NCBI GenBank assembly: GCA_021811225.1
Contig: JAJZPJ010000001.1
Location: forward strand, 1 to 51,518
DNA from: Pseudomonadota bacterium
Lineage (GTDB): Bacteria > Pseudomonadota > Gammaproteobacteria > Burkholderiales > Rhodocyclaceae
Length of the DNA stretch: 51,518 bases
Direction: 5' to 3'
Shown here: one piece after another, positions 44,959 through 51,518 of the stretch
How positions within the stretch are numbered: the first letter of the stretch is position 1
Layout: each line of letters begins with the position of its first letter
Notes under the pieces: generated by a model
Told to the model about the DNA's origin: nothing
Seen by the model: the letters and a program-made list of their open reading frames with translations, nothing else
Databases searched by the model: none
Position numbers and translations under genes: made by a program

Positions 44959-46345
44959 GATCCAACATATCCACTTTGTAGGTATCGGCGGCTCGGGCAT
45001 GAGCGGCATCGCCGAGGTGCTGGCAAACCAGGGCTATCGGGTGAGCGGCTCCGACCTGGCCGACAGCGCCGCGACCCGGCGCCTGGCGAAACTGGGCATC
45101 GCCATCGCCTTGGGACATTCCGCCGCCAACATCGCCGGCGCCGACGCCGTGGTGGTGTCCACCGCGGTCCGCGCCGACAACCCGGAAGTCGTCGCCGCGC
45201 GCGAAGCGCTGATCCCCGTGGTGCCGCGCGCCCTGATGCTGGCCGAGCTGATGCGCCTGAAGCAGGGCATCGCGGTGGCCGGCACCCACGGCAAGACCAC
45301 GACCACCAGCCTGATCGCCAGCGTCCTGGCCGAGGGCGGTCTCGACCCGACCTTCGTCATCGGCGGCCGCCTGAACTCGGCCGGGGCCAACGCGCGGCTC
45401 GGTCACGGCGAATTCCTGGTCGCCGAGGCCGACGAATCCGACGCCTCCTTCCTCCATCTGCAGCCGGTGATCGCGGTGGTCACCAACATCGACGCCGACC
45501 ACATGGAGACCTACGGTCACGACTTCAACCGCTTGAAGCAGGCCTTCGTCGACTTCCTCCAGCACCTGCCCTTCTACGGCGTCGCCGTGCTCTGCGCCGA
45601 CGACGCCAACCTGCGCGAGATCATGCCGCGGGTGTCGAAGCAGATCGTGCGCTACGGTCTCGACGCCCAGGCCAACGTCCGCGCCGAGAACGTCGTGGCC
45701 ACGGGCGGCCAGATGCGCTTCGATTGCGTGCGCGAGAACGGCAGCATCAGCCGCTTCCCGGTCACGGTGAACCTGCCGGGCAGGCACAACGTTCTGAATG
45801 CGCTGGCGGCGATCGCCGTGGCCACCGAGGTGGGCGTGGCCGACGAGGCCATCGTCCGCGCGCTGGCCGAATTCAAGGGCGTCGGCCGGCGCTTCCAGCG
45901 CTACGGCGAGATTCCTCTGGCCGGCGGCGGCAGCTTCACCCTGATCGACGACTACGGCCATCACCCCGCCGAGATGCAGGCGACGCTCGCCGCGGCGCGC
46001 GGCGCCTTCCCCGGACGGCGACTGGTGCTGGCTTTCCAGCCGCACCGGTTCACGCGCACGCGCGACTGTTTCGAGGACTTCGTCAAGGTGCTCTCCGGCG
46101 TCGATGGCCTGTTGCTGGCCGAAGTCTATGCCGCCGGCGAGGCGCCGATCGTCGCCGCCGACAGCCGCTCGCTGCTGCGCGCGATCCGCGTCGCCGGGAG
46201 GATAGAGCCGAGGTTCGTCGATGACATCAACGACATGCCCGGCGCGATCATGGACGCCGCCCGCGACGGCGACGTGGTGATCACCATGGGCGCGGGCTCG
46301 ATCGGCGCCGTGCCCGGGAAGCTGCAAAAAGGCGGTGCGAGCTGA
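44948..46345 (+). CDS. murC: UDP-MurNAc:L-Ala ligase
   Basis: A 465-residue Mur ligase adding the first residue. N-terminal VGIGGSGMSGIAEVL, ATP site AGTHGKTTTTSL, VAEADESDASFL, NIDADHMETYG, and C-terminal DDYGHHPAEMQAT with QPHRFTRT. Start overlaps the murG end; its TGA shares one base with the murB ATG. Confidence 0.96.
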   Translation: MKHKIQHIHFVGIGGSGMSGIAEVLANQGYRVSGSDLADSAATRRLAKLGIAIALGHSAANIAGADAVVVSTAVRADNPEVVAAREALIPVVPRALMLAELMRLKQGIAVAGTHGKTTTTSLIASVLAEGGLDPTFVIGGRLNSAGANARLGHGEFLVAEADESDASFLHLQPVIAVVTNIDADHMETYGHDFNRLKQAFVDFLQHLPFYGVAVLCADDANLREIMPRVSKQIVRYGLDAQANVRAENVVATGGQMRFDCVRENGSISRFPVTVNLPGRHNVLNALAAIAVATEVGVADEAIVRALAEFKGVGRRFQRYGEIPLAGGGSFTLIDDYGHHPAEMQATLAAARGAFPGRRLVLAFQPHRFTRTRDCFEDFVKVLSGVDGLLLAEVYAAGEAPIVAADSRSLLRAIRVAGRIEPRFVDDINDMPGAIMDAARDGDVVITMGAGSIGAVPGKLQKGGAS

Positions 46346-47247
46346 TGGGCGCCGCCAGCACCTTGCGCGGAGAATTGCGCCGGGACGAGCCGATGGCGCG
46401 GCACGTTTCCTGGCGCGCCGGCGGGCCGGTGGCGCGCGCCTATTTTCCCGCCGATCTGGCCGACCTGTCCGCCTTCCTGCGCGGCCTGCGCCACGACGAG
46501 CCGCTGTTGTTCGTCGGCCTGGGCAGCAATCTGCTGGTGCGCGACGGCGGTTTCGACGGCACCGTGGTGTTCACCCACGGCGCCCTGAAGACGCTGCGGC
46601 TGGAGCCGCCGTCCGGCCTGATCTATGCCGAAGCCGGCGTGGCCAGTCCCAAGCTCGCGCGCTTCGCCGCCAACCACGACCTCGGCGGCGCGGAATTCCT
46701 GGCCGGCGTGCCCGGCACGGTCGGCGGCGCGCTGGCGATGAACGCCGGCTGCTACGGCGGGGAGACCTGGCAGTTCGTCGAGCGGGTCCTGATGATGGAT
46801 CGCCGCGGCGAATTGATCACGCGGCCTGCGGCCGACTTCGCCGTCGGCTATCGCCACGTCGGCCTGCTGGAGGCTTGCGACGAATGGTTCGCCGCCGCCT
46901 GGCTGCGCTTTCCGGCCGGCGACGGCCGGATCTCGCGCACGCGCATCCGCGACCTGCTGGCGCGGCGCGTCGCCAGCCAGCCGCTGGCGCTGCCCAATGC
47001 CGGTTCGGTGTTCCGCAATCCGCCCGAGGATCACGCCGCCCGCCTGATCGAGGCGACCGGTCTCAAGGGTCTCACCCTCGGCGGCGCGCAAGTCTCGGAA
47101 ATGCACAGCAATTTCATCGTTAATCCGGACGGCGAAGCGACGGCGGCTGAGATAGAAATGCTAATCGGCCAAGTCCAGGCTCGGGTAGGGGAAAAGTTCG
47201 GTGTGGAACTGCAGCGCGAGGTGCGGATCGTGGGAGTGAGCGCGTGA
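46345..47247 (+). CDS. murB: UDP-GlcNAc-enolpyruvate reductase (type II-like MurB)
   Basis: A 300-residue FAD enzyme reducing enolpyruvyl-UDP-GlcNAc to UDP-MurNAc. FAD-binding segments LFVGLGSNLLVRDGGF and AGVPGTVGGALAMNAGCYG; catalytic Ser in NAGSVFRNP; C-terminal Glu in the AEIEML region. Shorter than E. coli MurB (342), consistent with the type II form lacking the extra Tyr loop. Start TGATG overlaps murC; stop overlaps ddl. Confidence 0.94.
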   Translation: MGAASTLRGELRRDEPMARHVSWRAGGPVARAYFPADLADLSAFLRGLRHDEPLLFVGLGSNLLVRDGGFDGTVVFTHGALKTLRLEPPSGLIYAEAGVASPKLARFAANHDLGGAEFLAGVPGTVGGALAMNAGCYGGETWQFVERVLMMDRRGELITRPAADFAVGYRHVGLLEACDEWFAAAWLRFPAGDGRISRTRIRDLLARRVASQPLALPNAGSVFRNPPEDHAARLIEATGLKGLTLGGAQVSEMHSNFIVNPDGEATAAEIEMLIGQVQARVGEKFGVELQREVRIVGVSA

Positions 47248-48161
47248 TGGCCGGGGACTTCGGCAAGGTGGCGGTTTTGATGGGCGGATCCTCCGCCGAG
47301 CGGGAGATTTCCCTGCTCTCGGGCGGCGCCGTGTTGGCGGCATTGCAGCGTGCGGGTGTCGATGCCCACGCCTTCGATCCGGCGCAGAGCGAACTCTGGC
47401 AGCTGAAGGCGCAGGGTTTTGAGCGCGTCTTCATCGCCCTGCACGGACGCTACGGCGAGGACGGCACGGTCCAGGGTGCGCTCGAAACCCTGGGCATCCC
47501 CTATACCGGCAGCGGCGTGCTGGCCTCCGCCCTGGCGATGGACAAATGGCGCACCAAGCTGGTCTGGGCCGCGGTCGGGCTGCCCACGCCCCGCTACCAG
47601 CTGCTCGACGAGCACAGCGACCTTGCCCTCGTCGCGCCGCAACTGGGCCTGCCCTTGATCGTCAAGCCGGCGCGCGAGGGGTCCTCGATCGGCGTCACCA
47701 AGGTCGAGACGGTGGCTGCGCTGGCGCCCGCCTATGCCGCTGCCGCGGCGCTCGATCCGCTGGTGCTGGCCGAGGAGTTCATCGCGGGACAGGAAATGAC
47801 CGCGGCGGTTCTGGGGCAGCGGGTTCTGCCGCTGGTGCATATCGAGGCGCCCTCGGGCGCCTACGATTATCAGAACAAATATTTCACCGACGCGGTGCGC
47901 TATCGCTGTCCCGCCGTGCTGGAGCCGGCGCTCGCGGCGAAGATCGACCGCGCCTGTCTCTCGGCGTTCCAGGTGCTCGGTTGTCGCGGCTGGGGGCGCG
48001 CCGACCTGATCGTGCAGCCGGACGGCGGTTTCTTCCTGCTCGAAATGAACACCGTGCCGGGCATGACCGGCCACTCGCTGGTGCCGATGGCGGCGCGTGC
48101 CGCCGGCATCGCTTTCGACGATCTGGTGCTGCAGATCCTGGAGGGCGCGCGGCTTGGCTAA
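47247..48161 (+). CDS. ddl: D-alanine-D-alanine ligase
   Basis: A 304-residue ATP-grasp enzyme joining two D-Ala. Motifs: VLMGGSSAEREISLLSG, ALHGRYGEDGTVQG, IVKPAREGSSIGVTKV, GWGRADLIV and LLEMNTVPGMTGHSLVP. I take ATG 47247 (TGATG overlap with the murB stop); GTG 47244 one codon earlier is in frame and possible. Its last bases overlap the ftsQ start. Confidence 0.95.
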   Translation: MAGDFGKVAVLMGGSSAEREISLLSGGAVLAALQRAGVDAHAFDPAQSELWQLKAQGFERVFIALHGRYGEDGTVQGALETLGIPYTGSGVLASALAMDKWRTKLVWAAVGLPTPRYQLLDEHSDLALVAPQLGLPLIVKPAREGSSIGVTKVETVAALAPAYAAAAALDPLVLAEEFIAGQEMTAAVLGQRVLPLVHIEAPSGAYDYQNKYFTDAVRYRCPAVLEPALAAKIDRACLSAFQVLGCRGWGRADLIVQPDGGFFLLEMNTVPGMTGHSLVPMAARAAGIAFDDLVLQILEGARLG

Positions 48162-48990
48162 ATTCGGCAGCGTCGGGCGCAAGAACCTCAAGGCGAGCCG
48201 CCAGGCCAGGGCCGCGGCGCGTCCGTCGGGCGAGGGCCTCTGGGACCGGCCGCAACTGGTGAACCTGGTCGCCGATCTGCTGCTGTTCCTGGCCGGCGCG
48301 ATGCTGATCTATGCCGCGCTGCTGGAGAGCACCCGCCTGCCGTTTTTTCCGCTGCGCGAGGTGGTGGTGGCCAAGGCGCTGGTCAAGGTGACGCCGGGCG
48401 AGATCGCGGACGCCGCCGGGCGTTCGCTCTCCGGCAATTTCTTCACCGTCAATCTCGATAAGGTGCGCGCCGCGCTGGAGAATATGGCCTGGGTCCGCCG
48501 CGCTTCGGTGCAGCGCCTTTGGCCCGACGGCATCGAATTGAAGATCGAGGAACAGGTCGCCGCCGCGCGCTGGCAGCACGGCCTGGGCGAGCCCGATCTG
48601 GTCAATGAGCAGGGCGAGCTCTTTAGCGCGCCGAAAGAACCGGATCAGGCGGCGCTGCCGCTCCTGGCCGGGCCCCAGGACAGCTCGGCGGAGGTGCTGT
48701 CGCGCTACCGCGAATTCTCGACCATGCTCTCGCCGCTGCACCGCACGCTGCGGCTGGTGGCGCTGTCGCCGCGCCAGTCCTGGCAATTGCGCCTGGACGA
48801 CGGCCTGACCCTGGAACTCGGTCGCGACCACGCCAAGCATCCGATCGAGGAGCGGGTCAATCGCTTCGTCGACACCTACGCCGAGGTCCAGCGGCGCATC
48901 AAAACCCCGATCAGCGTCATCGACATGCGCTACCCGAACGGCTTCGCGCTGCAGCCGGGTACGCCCCAAAACGACAAAGGCAATGCATGA
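48154..48990 (+). CDS. ftsQ: Cell division protein FtsQ
   Basis: A 278-residue bitopic protein: basic cytosolic N-terminus (KFGSVGRKNLKASRQ), one membrane helix at about 34-54 (LVNLVADLLLFLAGAMLIYA), a POTRA domain (FPLREVVVAKALVKVTPGEI) and a beta domain ending DMRYPNGFALQP. I place the start at TTG 48154 inside the ddl end, because GGAGG lies nine bases upstream; an upstream ATG in the same frame (48097) is deep within ddl. It recruits FtsB/FtsL to the septum. Confidence 0.92.
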   Translation: MAKFGSVGRKNLKASRQARAAARPSGEGLWDRPQLVNLVADLLLFLAGAMLIYAALLESTRLPFFPLREVVVAKALVKVTPGEIADAAGRSLSGNFFTVNLDKVRAALENMAWVRRASVQRLWPDGIELKIEEQVAAARWQHGLGEPDLVNEQGELFSAPKEPDQAALPLLAGPQDSSAEVLSRYREFSTMLSPLHRTLRLVALSPRQSWQLRLDDGLTLELGRDHAKHPIEERVNRFVDTYAEVQRRIKTPISVIDMRYPNGFALQPGTPQNDKGNA

Positions 48991-49018
48991 CTAAGCTATT
49001 CTCCATCCCCCTAGCCCT

Positions 49019-50248
49019 ATGAGCAAGGAAACCAAGGACCTGATCGTCGGGCTCGACATCGGCACGTCGAAGATCTTCGCCGTCGTCGGCGAGCTGACCG
49101 CGGAAGGACAGTTGGCTATCCTGGGCATCGGCAGCCAGGAGTCGCGCGGCCTGAAGAAGGGCGTGGTGGTCAACATCGAGGCGACGGTCAATGCCATCTC
49201 GCGTGCGGTCCAGGAAGTCGAGCTGATGGCCGACTGCAAGGTGACCGAGGTGTACACCGGCATCGCCGGCAGCCACATCAAGAGCAAGGACTCCAACGGC
49301 ATGGCGGTGGTGCGCGAGAAGGAGGTGGCGCAGCTCGACGTCGAGCGCGCCATCGAAGCCGCCAACGCGACGCCGATCTCGGCCGACGACCAGATCCTGC
49401 ACACCCTGGTCCAGGAATTCATCGTCGATGGCCAAGACGGCGTCAAGGAGCCGATCGGCATGGACGCCAAGCGGCTCGAGGTGCGGGTGCATATCGTCAC
49501 CGGCGCGGTCACCTCGGTGCAGAACATCGTCAAGTGCGTCCATCGCTGCGGCCTCGAAGTGGTCGATCTGGTGCTCCAGCCCCTGGCCTCCGGCCACGCC
49601 GTGCTCACCGACGACGAGACCGACGTCGGCGTCTGCCTGGTGGACATCGGCGGCGGCACCACCGACATCGCGGTGTTCAGCCAGGGCGCGATCCGCCATA
49701 CGGCGGTGATCGCCATCGCCGGCGACCAGATCACCAACGACATCGCCATCGCGCTGCGCACCTCGACCCAGGACGCCGAGGAAATCAAGATCCGCTATGG
49801 CGTGGCGCTGCAGCAGCTGGCCGATGCCGAGGAGATGATCGAGGTGCCCGGCGTCGGCGACCGGCCGGCGACCCAGCTGTCGCGCCAGACCCTGGCCGGG
49901 GTGATCCAGCCGCGCGTCGAGGAGATCTTCCAGAAGGTGCAGGACGAGCTGAAGAAGTGCGGCTACGAGCGCCTGCTGCGCGCCGGCGTCGTGATCACCG
50001 GCGGGGCCGCGGCGATGCCCGGCATGGTCCAGCTGGGCGAGGAGCTGTTCCACAACACGGTCAAGCTCGGCATGCCGCATTACGACGGCAATCTGCGCGA
50101 CATCGTGCGCAATCCGCGCTATTCGACGGTCATGGGCCTGATGCTGGAAGGCATGGCGCAGAAGAAGCGCGGGCTCAAGGTGCAGGGTACCCAGAGTTTC
50201 AAGCAGGTAATGGCGCGGATGCGTTCCTGGTTCGTGAAGAATTTTTGA
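49019..50248 (+). CDS. ftsA: Cell division protein FtsA
   Basis: A 409-residue actin-like ATPase tethering FtsZ filaments to the membrane. Phosphate loops VGLDIGTSKIFAVVGE and VDIGGGTTDIAVFSQG, adenosine motif ITGGAAAMPGM, and a C-terminal amphipathic helix (QVMARMRSWFVKNF) that binds membrane. The family start MSKETKDLIVGLDIG fixes ATG 49019. Unlike its neighbours it lies 28 bases after ftsQ, and the leader TTCTCCATCCCCCTAGCCCT has no Shine-Dalgarno sequence. Confidence 0.96.
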   Translation: MSKETKDLIVGLDIGTSKIFAVVGELTAEGQLAILGIGSQESRGLKKGVVVNIEATVNAISRAVQEVELMADCKVTEVYTGIAGSHIKSKDSNGMAVVREKEVAQLDVERAIEAANATPISADDQILHTLVQEFIVDGQDGVKEPIGMDAKRLEVRVHIVTGAVTSVQNIVKCVHRCGLEVVDLVLQPLASGHAVLTDDETDVGVCLVDIGGGTTDIAVFSQGAIRHTAVIAIAGDQITNDIAIALRTSTQDAEEIKIRYGVALQQLADAEEMIEVPGVGDRPATQLSRQTLAGVIQPRVEEIFQKVQDELKKCGYERLLRAGVVITGGAAAMPGMVQLGEELFHNTVKLGMPHYDGNLRDIVRNPRYSTVMGLMLEGMAQKKRGLKVQGTQSFKQVMARMRSWFVKNF

Positions 50249-50268
50249 TTTTCCAGAAGGAGGCGAGC

Positions 50269-51435
50269 ATGTTTGAAATCGTAGACAAGGATCCGAGCCC
50301 GACCGTCATCAAGGTCATCGGCGTCGGCGGGGCCGGCGGCAACGCCGTCGAGCACATGATCCGGGAGGGCGTGCAGGGCGTCGAGTTCATCTGCGCCAAC
50401 ACCGACGGCCAGGCGCTGAAGAAGAGTTCTGCCGGGGTCAAGCTGCAGTTCGGCCCGGGCCTGGGCGCCGGCGGCAAGCCGGAGAAGGCGCGCGAGCATG
50501 CGACGGCCGATCGCGAACGGATCGCCGAGGCGCTCACCGGCGCCCACATGGTGTTCATCACCGCCGGCATGGGCGGCGGCACCGGCACCGGTGCGGCGCC
50601 GATCGTCGCGGAGGTGGCGCGCGAGCTGGGGATACTCACCGTGGCGGTGGTCACCAAGCCCTTCGAGTACGAGGGCCGGCGCATGAGCCTGGCCGAACAG
50701 GGGCTGGCCGAACTCGCCCAGCACGTCGATTCGCTGATCGTCATCCTGAACGAGAAGCTGATGGAGGTGCTGGGCGACGAGGTGAGCATGCTCGACGCCT
50801 TCAAGTCGGCCGACAACGTGCTCAAGAACGCCGTCGGCGGCATCGCCGAAATCATCAATGTCCCCGGCCTGGTCAACGTCGACTTCGAGGACGTGCGCAC
50901 CGTGATGGGCGAAATGGGCAAGGCGATGATGGGTTCGGCCAGCGCCGCCGGCGTCGATCGCGCCCGCATCGCGGCCGAACAGGCGGTCGCCAGCCCGTTG
51001 CTGGAGGGCATCGAACTGTCCGGCGCGCGCGGCGTGCTGGTCAATATCACCGCCAGCGGCTCGCTCGGCATGCGCGAGGTCAAGGACGTGATGAACACCA
51101 TCCGCAACTACGCCGCGCCCGACGCCACGATCATCTTCGGCACGGTGTTCGAGGAGAGCATGGAAGACCAGTTGCGCGTCACCGTCGTCGCCACCGGCCT
51201 GGGCGGCGCCATCGCCAAGCCGCAGGCGAAACCGTCGATCAGCGTCGTGCCCAGCCTGCGCACCGGCACCGACGACCGGAGCTTCGATGCGGTCTCCGGC
51301 AGCTTGGATCTCGGCCTGCCGGCGGTGTTCCAGTCCGGGCGCAGCGGCGCGCGCAACGCCGCGGTCGACGCCATGACCGCCAGCGGCGTGGACAAGTACG
51401 ACATCCCCGCCTTCCTGCGCAAACAGGCCGATTGA
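50269..51435 (+). CDS. ftsZ: Cell division protein FtsZ
   Basis: A 388-residue tubulin-like GTPase forming the division ring. N-terminal IKVIGVGGAGGNAVEHMI, tubulin signature GGGTGTG at residues 102-108, T7 loop region NVPGLVNVDFEDV, a variable linker from about 320, and the conserved C-terminal peptide DKYDIPAFLRKQ that binds FtsA and ZipA. AGAAGGAGG precedes ATG 50269. It is the last gene of the cluster in this window. Confidence 0.97.
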   Translation: MFEIVDKDPSPTVIKVIGVGGAGGNAVEHMIREGVQGVEFICANTDGQALKKSSAGVKLQFGPGLGAGGKPEKAREHATADRERIAEALTGAHMVFITAGMGGGTGTGAAPIVAEVARELGILTVAVVTKPFEYEGRRMSLAEQGLAELAQHVDSLIVILNEKLMEVLGDEVSMLDAFKSADNVLKNAVGGIAEIINVPGLVNVDFEDVRTVMGEMGKAMMGSASAAGVDRARIAAEQAVASPLLEGIELSGARGVLVNITASGSLGMREVKDVMNTIRNYAAPDATIIFGTVFEESMEDQLRVTVVATGLGGAIAKPQAKPSISVVPSLRTGTDDRSFDAVSGSLDLGLPAVFQSGRSGARNAAVDAMTASGVDKYDIPAFLRKQAD

Positions 51436-51479
51436 GGCCGTGAGGGTGCGCCGGCAGCGGCGGTGACGGGGCTCGCCAT

Positions 51480-51487
51480 GGTAGAAT
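51480..51487 (+). promoter_or_regulatory. Possible promoter before the next gene (likely lpxC)
   Basis: TGGTAGAAT reads as an extended -10 (TG-N-TAGAAT) about 28 bases before an ATG at 51515 at the very edge of the window. lpxC usually follows ftsZ, so this may be its promoter and start codon, but only ATG plus one base of the gene is visible. No good -35 is seen. Confidence 0.4.
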
Positions 51488-51518
51488 TCGCCTCCTATCC
51501 ATAGCAGTCTCGTCATGC

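Overview
The window comes from a GC-rich Gram-negative proteobacterium, most likely a betaproteobacterium and plausibly Rhodocyclales-like. I base this on the uvrA - yajR-type MFS - ssb block, the rsmI/yraN/diaA/dolP envelope cluster, the long 384-residue MraY and a complete dcw cluster in standard order. This is inferred from gene content and order; the species cannot be named. No tRNA, 5S/16S/23S rRNA or CRISPR array was seen. No stretch longer than about 300 bases lacks a gene or RNA.

Region 1 (1-3.45 kb) is a worn respiratory and stress region. It holds a ccoQ with no intact ccoP behind it, a YflT-like stress protein preceded by three consecutive palindromes, and a small lipoprotein. Next come a fragment of a cytochrome b gene joined to the 3' end (domains V/VI) of a group II intron, and a multispanning membrane protein whose last codons lie inside a terminator stem.

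Region 2 (3.45-8.26 kb) is housekeeping: uvrA (minus strand), divergent yajR and ssb.

Region 3 (8.3-25.9 kb) is an accessory catabolic island and the most interesting part of the window. A PrpR-type sigma-54 activator faces an eleven-gene operon across a region with a four-site symmetric GTTTCA/TGAAAC operator and a textbook -24/-12 promoter. The operon encodes a class III CoA-transferase, HyuA and HyuB (ATP-dependent hydantoinase/oxoprolinase family), an HMG-CoA-lyase-like enzyme, an envelope set (YCF48-like protein, RND/MMPL transporter, DUF1302 outer-membrane protein, DUF1329 protein), a cysteine amidohydrolase of the isochorismatase fold, and a LeuC/LeuD-type hydratase with altered substrate-site residues. 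The enzymes fit a route of this kind: cyclic imide -> half-amide -> substituted maleate -> substituted malate -> malyl-CoA-type thioester -> acetyl- or propionyl-CoA plus pyruvate. That is a hypothesis, not an established pathway.

Region 4 (26.1-33.3 kb) has a membrane-anchored TAXI-type binding protein, rfaE2, dolP, diaA/gmhA, yraN, rsmI, pyrC, a lipoprotein gene, a DUF3025 gene and rnpB. The RNase P RNA carries an enlarged P12 arm.

Region 5 (33.5-51.4 kb) is the dcw cluster mraZ-rsmH-ftsL-ftsI-murE-murF-mraY-murD-ftsW-murG-murC-murB-ddl-ftsQ-ftsA-ftsZ. It starts at a sigma-70 promoter overlaid by three 10-bp-spaced TGGG MraZ boxes. Most genes overlap by 1-19 bases. The one large break is between ftsW and murG, where a REP-like palindromic element and a 60-bp duplication of the murG start are found. 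The window ends at what looks like the lpxC promoter and start codon.
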